Assembly (NCBI GenBank): GCA_027943335.1
Contig: BSBK01001578.1
Location: forward strand, 617,501 to 681,500
DNA: 64,000 nucleotides
DNA from: Chamaecyparis obtusa
Taxonomy: Eukaryota > Streptophyta > Pinopsida > Cupressales > Cupressaceae
Direction: 5' to 3'
The notes below the pieces were generated by a model, which did no database searches, was not told the DNA's origin, and saw only the letters and a list, made by a program, of their open reading frames with translations. A program made the translations under genes and the position numbers. Positions 40,581 through 51,300 of this stretch are shown here, in pieces (position 1 is the first letter of the stretch; each line of letters starts with the position of its first letter).

Positions 40581-42539
40581 TCAAGTATGCTAAATAGGTC
40601 CTGCACCACCTGGAGGAGGTGGTGGAAATGGTCTCTAGGGAAGGGGCATCGGCCGCTATGGAGGTTCCTGCTGAGAGGGTGTCTATGGTGCCTTTGGTGG
40701 TTCCTATGGGGGTGTTGGTGGAGGTGCCTATAGAGCTCCAGCATAACCAACAAAAGGTGGTACCTGCTCTGACAGACCTGGAATGACCCCGTAGTAAGCT
40801 GCATAGTAGTAAGCTGCCTGAGCAGCCTCATATCTAGTCTCAATCCTTGATCGTTTTAGCTCCTCACGTAGTTGCCTAATCTCAACATCCTTGTCAGCTA
40901 CTCAAATCTCCTCTTTGATGACTCGAGTGTGGTAGTCATCGCACTCCTGCTAGACTTTTTGTACCCTCTCACAGATCTTCCTGAGAGCCTCCTACAGCTA
41001 TGATGTACCTACTCCTATCAGAATGTCAGGCATATCAGTATCATCATCTGGTGGTGCTTTCTATGACGTATCACCTATCTATTTCCTGGTGGATCTTTGC
41101 TAGGCCCCACTTCTCCCAGCTCCTGCATCTTAGCCCATCATCCTAGTAGGGATGCTAATCTATCCTGCTCAGGGTCTCAACACTCTTTGCTATTGTTGTC
41201 CCTGCTATGTAGCCTGCTACTATGCAGGCTGCTAAACTGGTGGCTACTGGGCTAGTGGATACTGATCTGGTGCTTGCTGCTATTGTGCAGGCTGCTATTG
41301 TGCCCCCATACCAATAAGATCTATGAACCTTAGATGAGGACGTGCAATCAACTGGTCCCTGTATGCAAGTGTCACCCCTACATTGGTGGCACCTACCATA
41401 TAATCCCATTACACTACTGGAATGCATGCCTCTATCGCACACCACCCTGGATCCAATCTAGCATGCCACCCCTTCTTCTCCTCATCAAAGAAGTGGGCTT
41501 AGGGGCAGTACTCATGTGATATGTCATGCTACCTACCAAACTAGCGCAGGATGCGTGTAACAAGGAATCTCTTGATGATTGTGACACTACATCCAATCAG
41601 TGGATGGGATACAAACATATGTGAGAGCTCTCTCTAAGCATCATCCCATGGCTCAGTAGCCACCCAAGGTCTCCATACTATAGCTGCCATGTCATCTAGT
41701 TGTCCTCTCCACTACTCCATCTTACCCAATAGAGGCTAGGTCATCGGACCTACTTACCTATAAATATACGGCTCAAGTTGCTATTGTGTGTCATGGAAGA
41801 TAGGCCTGCAAACAGGGAGATGCTCCTAGGCCCAGATCTATAAGATGAAGACACCTGTCACCATCATCCTCATGCTATGATATACTATCTCATGCATCTC
41901 ATGATACATGTGGGAAAGCATGCACTCACCCCATCTGAACCTGACGGTTGGCCTCTCCAACATCGTGCCCCAGCCGCACTCTAGACCATGCTGACCTCGA
42001 TCTAGAACAAGGTAGTAGCTTAGAAACATAGCTAGAACAATGGCAGATGGATGAGCATCACCATGCCTTCTGATCAAATCATCCCAAGAGATGGCCTATC
42101 CCATCACTAGATCATCCCTAAAGATCATCCTCAAGGCTATTATACCCTGTCGCGGTTTTGTCTTGTACTCTACTTGAGCACCATGGACTGGTATCCACAA
42201 AATCCTGTATACATCCTCGTGAGTCATCATCATCTCCCCCATCAAAAAGTGAAAATTTTTCATCTCTAAATGGAAACGCTCTACCAATGCACCAAGAAGA
42301 TCGTGATTTAGCTGAATTTTGGGTAAATCATGTAAGAATCCCAAACTGAGTCCCTCAATGTGAGCACTCTCTGCATCTATCAGTCTCTGCACTAGGGTGG
42401 TAATCACAGGATGGTGTGTCCTCAAGGTGACATCAGGGAAGTCAACCTGCAAAGCAAGCAACAACATTGGATCAGTATCTCGATATGATGGTTTCCAACA
42501 CAATGACAACAAATGCAACAGGACATCTATCCTAGACAT
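40581..42539 (-). pseudogene. Antisense plant mobile domain (PMD) protein gene inside the Tat element
   Basis: One continuous minus-strand frame of 653 codons from the ATG at 42539 to the TGA at 40581, with about 36 internal stops, mostly TAG, and no frameshift. The N-terminal part shows the PMD pattern (LLGALVERFHLEMKNFHFL, then GEMMMTHEDVYRILWIPVHG, about 42200-42290). The C-terminal PMD half follows (WGECMLSHMYHEMHEIVY; then IL-stop-IWA-stop-EHLPVCRP at about 41815-41840, expected LQIWAWEHLP). A Gln-rich stretch heavily hit by TAG, a coiled coil (KDVEIRQLREELKRSRIE, about 40880) and a proline-rich tail ending PFPPPPPGGAGP come next. PMD proteins occur in host genes such as MAIN/MAIL and inside some plant transposons; role in the element unknown. 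Confidence 0.88.
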
Positions 42540-42911
42540 GGCTCTATGACGCTATACTTGGCCGATTTTACACAAATCTGACAAATTTTGGAAAAATACT
42601 TCAAACTCTGCAGCAGCTTTTCACGTGAGGAAACTATTTTCTTACGCGAGATAGGACTTGACCTTGCGCAAACTGCTACATTCTCGTGCAGGACCACCTT
42701 TCAGCTTGCGCGAGCTTCCAGATAGAGCCTGCACAAAGAAGACCTAACTGATATGAGGAAACTACTTCCACACATGAAGGAAGACCTAGGCTGGTGTGAG
42801 GAAACTACTTCCTCACATGAGATTGGAAGAACACGACCTAAAAGTTGTCAAATCTACCCTAAATTGACCTAAAAAGTGATACAAATTGAAATGCAAGGAG
42901 GTTTATCGACT

Positions 42912-42920
42912 ACTTACAGG
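42912..42920 (-). promoter_or_regulatory. Candidate splice donor in the antisense gene's 5' leader
   Basis: Minus-strand CCTGTAAGT matches the plant donor consensus and lies between the TATA box and the ATG at 42539. A pyrimidine-rich acceptor-like CACTTTTTAG follows about 50 bases downstream. The leader may therefore be spliced; no transcript evidence. Confidence 0.35.
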
Positions 42921-43064
42921 TGAGTCATACTCTGCTGGTCAGGCGTGTTGTCAGGACCACTCAAATCAGTGTGTATGCAGTGGAAGACCCTCCATTTCTC
43001 TCTCAGAGCTCCAAATCACAAGAAGACGAAGGTGAATAATGAATTGAAAATGACCCCTTCGGGC

Positions 43065-43076
43065 CTTATATAGCTT
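43065..43076 (-). promoter_or_regulatory. TATA box of the antisense PMD gene
   Basis: Minus-strand GCTATATAAGGC, a strong plant TATA box, about 530 bp upstream of the PMD start codon and in the right orientation. A CT-rich stretch with TCTTCTTG and GAGAGAGAAATGG follows, as in plant 5' UTRs. Confidence 0.55.
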
Positions 43077-43328
43077 TTGACCTAATTTTCAAAAATGCTC
43101 CATTTTGTGTGAAAAGTGCACCCTTGGCTAAATCGACTGCTCTGCATCCATTTTTAGGATTGAAATCAAAATCAGACTTCTCTAGATAGCTCGAAATCAT
43201 GTTTAAATTCTGGGACCTTTTGGGATCGGACGCTTGTGCAGTCAGCCTTCTAGCGTCATTTTATTACCAGACCCTCATCTTTGCATCATGTTTTCAAGAT
43301 CTTTGCTCTTTTCATCAAAATTAACTCT

Positions 43329-43378
43329 AGTCAAATTTGGTCAACCATGGTCAACAATGGTCAAACTTGGTCAACAAA
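43329..43378 (-). promoter_or_regulatory. Array of five W-boxes at 10-bp spacing
   Basis: On the plus strand AGTCAA then four GGTCAA start at 43329, 43339, 43349, 43359 and 43369. Read on the minus strand these are four TTGACC and one TTGACT, the core bound by WRKY factors. The array lies about 255-310 bp upstream of the antisense TATA box. Confidence 0.6.
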
Positions 43379-43619
43379 ACCTCTACATTGCTCTGATTTG
43401 CTTCTGCAGCTTCTTGAATCTAGTCTAATTGCTTCTACTTTGCAAACTCTTGTTGTTAATCATCCCTCTTATGTCATCTTTTGATTTTGCTCCTAAGAGG
43501 GCAGGATGATTACATCATTTGAATCTTGTCAAATCAATTCTTGAATCAGTCTGATCTGAATCATCAGTTCTCATTGCTAGGGGCATCTCGATGCCTTGCA
43601 TCTTGCTATCTGGTCATCT

Positions 43620-44030
43620 ATCTTTTAGGTATTTGAGTAACCTAACTCAGATCCTCGGGAATCAAGCTTCATTCTGGAGATGGTTCTCGAAATCTTTTAG
43701 TTATTGGGGCAATCTAACCCTAATTCCTGGGAGTCAAGCTTTGTTCTAGAGATACCTCTCGAAATCTATTTTAGACCATTATCTAGGCAATCTAACCCAG
43801 GTTTCGAAGGGATGAGCTTCGTATGGGGGCAATCTAACCCTAATTTTGGAGACAATCCTAAGTTCACATCTAAATCTCATTCTGGGTATTGGGGTAACCT
43901 AACCCTGATTCTCATCTTCTCTCAAGACCGTTGTCTTCGCAATCTAAAATAGACTTCAAAAAATCATGCTTTGATATGTTTGGTGTCTTGGAAACCTAAC
44001 CTAGACCTCCAAAAATTCTTGTCATTTGTC
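43620..44030 (+). repeat. Degenerate repeats around GGGGCAATCTAACCCTAAT
   Basis: The motif GCAATCTAACCCTAAT or a variant recurs at about 43636, 43709, 43787, 43829, 43894, 43939 and 43990, spaced 42-78 bp, often followed by CTCGAAAT or AAGCTT words. It lies just before the polypurine tract. Confidence 0.75.
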
Positions 44031-44076
44031 ACTTCAGATTGTTCTTTGAATCAACGCATTGTTCGCACATCAATTC

Positions 44077-44089
44077 AAAGAGGGGAAAA
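44077..44089 (+). other. Polypurine tract
   Basis: AAAGAGGGGAAAA directly precedes the TG of the 3' LTR. It is the expected primer for plus-strand DNA synthesis. Confidence 0.9.
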
Positions 44090-45114
44090 TGTAATACCCC
44101 AAAATTGGCACCTAATAAATTCAATTAATTTTGGTGCATTTTCGTCAATTTTACGTCTCCAAAGTCCTAGTTCCCTAGGCAATTTTCTCTCTCCTACCTA
44201 ACTTAATTTGACTTGATGTCAATTGCAAAGACCCTAATTGCATTAATCAAATATTAAAATTAATTCCTAAAGTCTTCAACTTTTATTAGCTAAATTACCC
44301 CTATGATAAATTAATTTAATCCTAAAGTCCTAAGTACTTGGAATTAAATTAAACCCACTCCATTTGGCTAATATACATGAAAAGGAATTAATAATTACTT
44401 GTTATTTGAATGGACACTCATTTTTGAATTAACAATTCATAATATTCGAAAGGTCACCCTGTGTGGCATTTTCCATTCTTTTAATAAGTAATTTATGCTT
44501 TTTTGTCTCAAGTGGGAATGAAGAGTCAGGAGTTTCAAATCAAGAACCCCTTCATTCTCTTCCCGGGCTTTTCTATTTAATGAGCCTCATTTCTTCATTC
44601 AAGGAGAGCAATTTTTTAGAGTAATTGAACTATAGTATTTTTGTGTCTCAAATTCAAAGCTTTTAATTGCATTTTATTATAATTTTCATTTAGTTTAATA
44701 GTGCATATTCATATACTTAGTTTGGCTTATTTTCTCATAGCTTAGTCTAATCTCATATTTATTTCAAGTTCTTTAGAATAATCTGCACTTCATATTTTCT
44801 TTCCAAGCTATCTAGATTAATATCATATTTAGATTTCAAAGCATCTTAGATTAAATTGCACTCATTCTAGTTTAATTTCAATTTTTTGCTTATCATTTTA
44901 GCTTTTGAAAATCCTCCATTGTAGAATCGGTCTTATGGTTGTTGGCTCTCCAATCTGAGAGTAATTAAACACCCCGTCTACGTAGGAGGCAACAGGTCAC
45001 TTCACCATGGATTTCAGATTGAGTACTTCATACTCTCTCTTGTAATTCGATCATGTGAGTAATGGCCATGTTGCGTGTGTAGTTGGATTAGAGGTCCACA
45101 TTCGATTATATACA
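44090..45114 (+). mobile_element. 3' LTR of the Tat element
   Basis: 1025 bp, aligned over its whole length with the 5' LTR. It differs at about 35 sites by eye and carries a 13-bp insertion (near 44611). Ends GATTATATACA. Confidence 0.95.
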
Positions 45115-45270
45115 ACTTGTGAATGTTTTCCATGTATTCATTCATATCATATTCTACACTACTATAAAGAAGCTAATATGGTGACCAATTATCTAGCTAA
45201 TAAAAGATGCTCCCTTAGTCTTGGAGACCACTTCCTTTCAAGAGATGACATCCTACTAGATCTATAGCCT
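45115..45270 (+). pseudogene. LINE RNase H C-terminal fragment, right of the Tat insertion
   Basis: Encodes SYHILHYYKEANMVTNYLAN followed by a short tail and a stop at 45268, matching the HiyREaN..AD.LAN end of RNase H domains in plant LINE ORF2. With the Tat element and one copy of the 5-bp duplication removed, it is in frame with the codons just left of 26836. It is the 3' continuation of the fragment at 25605-26835. Confidence 0.75.
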
Positions 45271-45944
45271 CTATTATAAATCAAGAATCTATTAAATTTT
45301 TTTTAATAATTATGTATGCAAATTTGAGGATAATTTTTGCAAGTAAAGGGTATGGAGTATCCTTGTTGAAGGAAAAAGGAAATATTTCCTACTTTAGAGA
45401 TGTATCCCAAATCTTTAAAAATGTTGTAGGAAGGATAGTTCATTAAAGGGATGCTACAATGTTATTTGTGTTGAGCTCAAAAAACTTTGGGCAATAACTG
45501 TCATCTATAATGTGGCAAACTTGAGTGAGGCAGTAGAAATATTGAATGCTACCAATGGAATTATCAAGTCACATCAACAAAGGTCCAAATGTGGTGAAAA
45601 ACTAAGTATTATTAAAACCAAGATTTGTAAAATATGCCTAGTGCAACAACAACATTATAAATGTAATTCATTCCTTTCATTTTCACACAATTCAAATTCA
45701 AATTTTGTTAGCTTTCACTTTATCTCTAGGTGCTTGGCTTCCTTTCAACTCCTAAGACCATGGCATATTGCCCACAAAATTAATGTAAAAGGGTATATGT
45801 TAGTAAGATCCTCAAGGGAAGTCTATGAAGATTTTTTTTATATTTTTATTTTGACCATGGTACTTAGACTATTATTATTCACTACTACATTTGACCCACT
45901 TTTTAGACCAACATTTATGACCAAGCATTAAAATGAATTTCCTT
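45271..45944. other. No gene recognised
   Basis: AT-rich. A 139-codon frame (45512-45931) opens with GTG and shows no domain or codon pattern that I trust. Confidence 0.4.
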
Positions 45945-46085
45945 GGTTGGTTTATAGAAGGAAATTTTTTATTTTTTTTAATCTATTCTTGTGTTGGTTG
46001 GAATTATGACCATGATAGGTGGTCATAATTCCAACCAACATGGGAATATAACTTTAAAAAAAATGACACAGATTCATTTTATTTC
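45945..46085 (+). repeat. Foldback sequence with a perfect 21-bp stem
   Basis: Arms 45992-46012 and 46020-46040 are exact reverse complements (TGTTGGTTGGAATTATGACC A) with a 7-base loop. Pairing continues imperfectly outwards through TATTC- and T-rich/A-rich arms to about 45 bp each. Could be a small MITE or a hairpin RNA source. Confidence 0.75.
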
Positions 46086-46265
46086 ATTCAAAAATTACTT
46101 CGCACGTAAAGGAGAGGTGAAGGAGGGAAGGAGGTCGAATGCAATTAGCAGCAGCATTTTCAATCATCTCTTCACTGGTTTCATCTCTTAACCCTAGCCT
46201 TATCTAATTCTTATTAAAAAATTGTCTAGATTATTAGTTTTCTTATCTAATACTTATTAAAATCT

Positions 46266-48232
46266 TGGTTCTTGTGAATGGATATGAGTTTGTCTGATAC
46301 AACAAAGTCGACAGCCCTAGTTTATAAACTATACTATAGACCATAGAAGATGTAAACCCTCATTATTTTCAACTATACTATGGACCATAGAAGATGTAAG
46401 CCCTCCATTTTTGTGTTAACTATCCCTGAACAGTGAGCAGGGGTCACAGTCACTTGGATTGTTGCAATATTGGATTGGCATGATCCTCCACTCTGGGAAT
46501 AAATGAGTAGGATGGATCAAAACAAAACGTATCAAAAAAACTCATATCCATTCACAAGAACCATAGAGAAATGAGTTACTTACTTTACATCTTCTATGGT
46601 CCATAGTATAGTTTAAAATAATGAGGGAAAGAACAAAATGTCTCAGACAAACTTATATCCATTCACAAGAGCCATAGAGAAGCATTTTTACCATCAAATC
46701 CTCTGATTGTACCCTCGTGGGTTATGCATGGTAGAATACACTAACTTTACATGCTTCTCTATGGTTCTTATGAATGGATATGAGCTTTTTTGATACAGCA
46801 AAGTCAACAATCCTAGTTTATAGACTATACTACGAACCATAGAAGATGTAAACTCTCATTATTTTAAACTATACTATGGACCATAGATGTAAACCCTCCA
46901 TTTTTTTGTTAACTATCCCTAAACAATGAGCAGGGGTCACAATCACTTGGATTGTTGCAATATTGGATTGGTATGATGCTCCACTCTGGGTATAAATGAG
47001 TGGGATGGATTAGAACAAAATGCATCAGACAAACTCATATCCATTCACAAGAACCATAGAGAAATGAGTTAATTTACATCTTCTATGGTCCATAGTATAG
47101 TTTAAAATAATGAGGGAAAGAACAAAATGTATCAGACAAACTCATATCCATTCACAAGAACCATAGAGAAGCATTTTTACCATCAAATCCTCTAACTATA
47201 CCCTCACAGGTTATGCTTGGCAGAATACACTAACTTTACATGCTTCTCTATGGTTCTTGTGAATGGATATGAGTTTGTCTAATACAACAAAGTTGACAGC
47301 CCTAGTTTATAAACTATACCTTGGACCATAGAAGATGTAAACCCTCATTATTTGAAACTATGCTATGGACCATAGAAGATGTAAACCCTCATTATTTTAA
47401 ACTATACTATGGACCATAGAAGATGTAAACCCTCTTTTTTGTGTTCATTATCCCTGAACAATGAGCAGGGGTCACAGTCACTTGGATTGTTGCAATATTG
47501 GATTGGTATGATCCTCCACTTCAGGTATAAATGAGTAGGATGGATCAAGACAAAATGTATCAAACAAAATCATATCCATTCACAAGAACCATAGAGAAAT
47601 GAGTTACTTACTTTACATCTTCTATGGTCTGTAATATAGTTTAAAATAATGAGGGAAAGAACAAAATGTATCAAACAAACTCATATGCATTCACAAGAAC
47701 CATAGAGAAGAATTTTTACCATCAAATCCTCTAACTGTACCCTCATGGGTTATGCTTGGCAGAATACAGTAACTTTACATTCTTCTCTATGGTTCTTATG
47801 AATGGATATGAGTTTTTCTGATACAACAAAGTTGACAGCCCTAGTTTATAAACTATACTATGGACCATAGAAGATGTAAACCCTCCATTTTTGTGTTAAC
47901 TATCCCTGAACAATGAGCAGGGGTCACAATCACTTGGATTGTTGCAATATTGAATTGGTATGATCCTCCACTCCGGGCATAAATGAGTAGGATGGATCAT
48001 AACAAAATGTATCAGACAAACTCATATCCATTCACAACCATAGAGAAATGAGTTACTTAATTTACATCTTCTATGGTCCATAGTATAGTTTAAAATAATG
48101 AGGGAAAGAAAAAAATGTATCAGACAAACTCATATCCATTCACAAGAACCATAGAGAATCATTTTTACCATCAAATCCTCTGACTATACCCTCATGGGTT
48201 ATGCCTGGTAGAATACACTAACTTTACATTTT
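46266..48232 (+). repeat. Tandem array of four roughly 500-bp units rich in inverted repeats
   Basis: GGTTCTTGTGAATGGATATG starts units at 46267, 46763, 47252 and 47791. Each unit contains TATCCCTGAACAATGAGCAG and the CACTTGGATTGTTGCAATAT core, plus inverted copies of CAAACTCATATCCATTCACA and of TACATCTTCTATGGTCCATA. The inverted parts let each unit fold on itself. No coding potential. Either a satellite built from a foldback transposon or successive foldback insertions. Confidence 0.85.
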
Positions 48233-48808
48233 TATTGCTTCAAAGTGGATTACATTGATCTTCATGAGCTGGGATTGATTATCTACCCTATCTTCACTCT
48301 CTCCCCTTCAAAACACACCCTCATCTCTATTAAATAAGACTCTCAAGGCTAGTATAACCTCTACTAACCATAACAATCAATTATAGGACAGTTGACAGTT
48401 AGTTATTTGCCACTAACAGTTAGTTGTTTTAGATTAAAATATATACAAAATACTTCTTAATGTTCCTCTAAAAATTTGTTGTCATCTTTCTTTCTTTTGA
48501 ATGAATGACTAAACATATGTTCCAAATGCCCTCTACAATATATTAAAAACTACTGATGAAATGTATATGCAAAAATAAAACTTAATGATACAATATTATA
48601 CAATGCCTTCTCTTTTTATTTATTACAATGTGTTTAAAGGTTCTGCATTACATCACTACATAGGAAAGAGAAAACCACATCTAAAGTATATCTGGGATTG
48701 TGCCACAAATATATTGCTCTACATCTTGTGCCATTTTCATCATTCGCGACCATAGAAATTGAACACAATTTTTTTCTAGAGCAATCAACTTCATATCCAT
48801 AGTATCAC
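48233..48808. other. No gene recognised
   Basis: AT-rich sequence between the tandem array and the microsatellite, with no frame over 60 codons. Confidence 0.5.
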
Positions 48809-48809
48809 A

Positions 48810-48827
48810 TCACACACACACACACAC

Positions 48828-48871
<44 letters not shown>
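48810..48871 (+). repeat. Palindromic microsatellite (CA)n-CATG-(TG)n
   Basis: About nine CA units are followed by CATG and about 20 TG units. The two halves are mutually complementary and can form a hairpin. Confidence 0.97.
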
Positions 48872-48872
<1 letters not shown>

Positions 48873-50303
48873 TCTTAAAATAGAAGCACCCATGTTGTAG
48901 GTGTCTAGTAAGCATAATGTAGGCTAGGACATCCATTGAATTTTGAATTCCAATCACTATAATATATTAATAGATTTGATAATATATTTTTAAAAAAACT
49001 AGTCAATCCTACTTCATGATCCATACAAGTACACCCCTCAACCAATAGGATTCATCAACCAAACACATCGACCTTGTTTACAAGGTGATCCTAACTTCCT
49101 AAGGATCTCAACATGCTTCAATCATCTTCACACAAACATCTAAACTCCTCCTTGCAAGCAATATGTCCCTCTTCTCCAAACCCCTAATAGCTCTTCATCC
49201 CAAGCCTTGAGACTTTCGGCAGAGTTACCAAATGCTCCCAAACCATGGATTGTACAACTAATTTGGTGGTCCTCAGACCTCTCCATATGTAAAATCCCTA
49301 ATTTGCTCCTCTAAAACCCCTATAATATAGGGCTTGGTGAATGTATGACCTCCCAATGCTATACTTAGGCCATAACTAAGTGGATTCAACCACAAAAAGA
49401 CCCCCTCCAATGGCTTGAACTCCTACTACATAAAACCATGCACCATGCATGTAACCCTCCAATATTGTCCATTTGGCTTTCCAACATTAATCATTGCAAA
49501 CTTCCTCTTGTTTCTGCATTATTCATGTTAGAAATACATGTTAAAAATTTGGATCCATCCCCAAGTTACACTATGTACAAAAAGGGGATGGATCTTACAA
49601 ATCCATGGTGGAAACCAAAGAAAATTTGTGAACTTCTATAGGACAGTCAACTCTAAATCAATAAAATAAAGCTACAGAGGTCCAAACTTGATCTAATATG
49701 TCTTGAAACCTATCATGCAACCTTAACCAAGCTTATGGTTGATTCCAAATCAAGAAAACTTCAAAAAATTGCTAGAAATCAATTTTTTATTGCTTCCAAA
49801 TAAACACAGTCTGTACAAATGAAATCTGAAACACCAACTAACTATTTTTTTAATTGTTCCTAAACAGTCTGAACTGATTGTCAAAAAAATAAACCAAAGA
49901 TTGTTGTCAAGTTGAAACCTTGACAAATAGTTATGAAAGCTGTGAAGCGGAGAAGAAGTTATGAGAGGAATTGTAAAAATGAAAACAAAAGTAGCAGGCT
50001 TGTTGAATATTCTCATGTTGCAATCTGATCTAAGATTTTGTCTACATTAGTATGTTACTTTTTATTGTAATTATAATTAGTTCCTTGGTTCCTTAGTAAT
50101 TGCTTATTTTTGCATGGTTGTCTTTCGTTTGTCATTTTGTTTTAGGTGTCTAGTGATTTAAACCAAAGACTTTGAATTAGCCAAAAATATGTGCAAGTCT
50201 ACATTAGTATGTTTCTTTTTATTGTAATTATAATTAGTATGAATGGACAAAATAATGACAATGCAATATTTGTGATAATGCAAAATTTGTCAAAATAGCA
50301 TCG
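48872..50303. other. No gene recognised; small direct repeats
   Basis: AT-rich and pyrimidine-rich sequence with frames of up to 88 codons and no domain. TCTACATTAGTATGTTACTT with the following 20 bases (50041-50080) is repeated almost exactly at 50198-50237. GCGGAGAAGAAGTTATGAGA with seven more bases at 49947-49973 recurs exactly at 51024. Confidence 0.45.
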
Positions 50304-50678
50304 ATGACTTCGGTCAATGTGCCTATGTGTCAATGTGGTTTTGGCCCATGCATGTTGAAGATGTCACACAGAACAAGTAATCATAGGCATCAATTTTGGG
50401 GTTGCCCCAATAGGAAAAAGGTTTGGATATATAATTTTATTTTATGTTTAAAAATAATGTGACAACTAATCATTTTAGGAGGAACTAATGTACATTTGGT
50501 ATTGCAAGGAAATAGTGGATGTCAATACTTTCGTTGGGTCGATGAAACCACATTTACATCTACCCCATCTACATCTATACCTGATGTAGGAAATGAGTGC
50601 AACTTGTGCAAGGCTCGAGAGGTAGCTAGTGCCTCCAAGATTGCTTCAATGGTGAAAGCAGAAATCATGTTTCTGTGA
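50304..50678 (+). pseudogene. GRF-type zinc-finger fragment, two exons
   Basis: An ATG at 50304 opens MTSVNVPMCQCGFGPCMLKM; HQFWGCPNRKK follows, to a GT at 50421. After a short AT-rich intron-like gap the zinc finger continues as GNSGCQYFRWVDE from 50508, then a Thr/Ser-rich tail with CNLCKAREVASASKI to the stop at 50676. CxCG ... FWGCPN ... GCQYFRWVD is the GRF zinc-finger pattern, and an intron in this place is common in plant GRF genes. The exon join is off by one base with the splice sites I can see, so it is probably broken. It may belong with the SET-like exons beyond the copia element; unproven. Confidence 0.55.
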
Positions 50679-51156
50679 TGACTTCTTTGTGTAGTTTGTG
50701 TACTACTTTGTTGGGACCATATGAGTAAATGTGGTTAATAGAGGTCTATTGTAGATACTGAAATTTTTTTAGAATTTCAAGTAGATACGTTGGACATATT
50801 TTGATAAACTCATGAACTTTTTTCTTGTTTATGACTTCGTTATGATTTTCAATATAAAATTAAACAAAATTAAAAATTAACATAATTAAAAAACTTGAAA
50901 AATTATAACATTTTAAAAAAAATATGATTTTCAATATAAAATTAAATAAAATAAATTAATAAATTAATAAAAATAAATTATTATATTAAAAAATATTAAA
51001 ACAATTCAAAAAAAAAAATCTTAGCGGAGAAGAAGTTATGAGAGGAATTGAATGTTCAACAAGCATGTAACATAGCTCTATGAAACCTTCACAAATATCC
51101 CTTCTTTGGCCTCCACTCATACCTATTCTCAGAATTTGGAAACTTTTCAAAGAAAC

Positions 51157-51300
51157 AGGTGATGAACATGTAGATTTTCCTAACCACTGTTGGGAGCTGA
51201 CCTAGCAACACATGTACTATATATTGTGAAAATCATCACAAGTCCATTTGTTGCTAGGTCTAGTTCCCAGTAATGCTTGGTCAAATCTACATGTTTGTCA
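51157..51300. mobile_element. MITE copy 1
   Basis: Terminal inverted arms of about 48 bp (AACATGTAGATTT ... GGGAGCTGACCTAGCAACA at left; TGTTGCTAGGTCTAGTTCCC ... AAATCTACATGTT at right) around an ACATGTACTATATATTGTG centre. Non-coding; matches copies 2 and 3. Confidence 0.8.

Noticed and set aside
40581..42539. Idea that TAG is read as Gln (stop-codon reassignment) because TAG stops occur so often at Gln positions
   Set aside because: Plant nuclear genes use the standard code, TAA and TGA stops also occur at C-to-T-reachable codons, and methylation-driven decay explains all of them.
43701..43910. Telomere repeat array (CTAACCCTAAT words)
   Set aside because: The words are spaced 42-78 bp apart inside a retrotransposon spacer, not in tandem 7-bp telomere units.
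45512..45931. 139-codon plus-strand frame
   Set aside because: Opens with GTG, shows no domain and lies in low-complexity AT-rich sequence; probably chance.
46266..48232. CRISPR-like array
   Set aside because: Repeat units are about 500 bp, contain inverted repeats and lie in a plant nuclear context; no short repeat-spacer structure exists.
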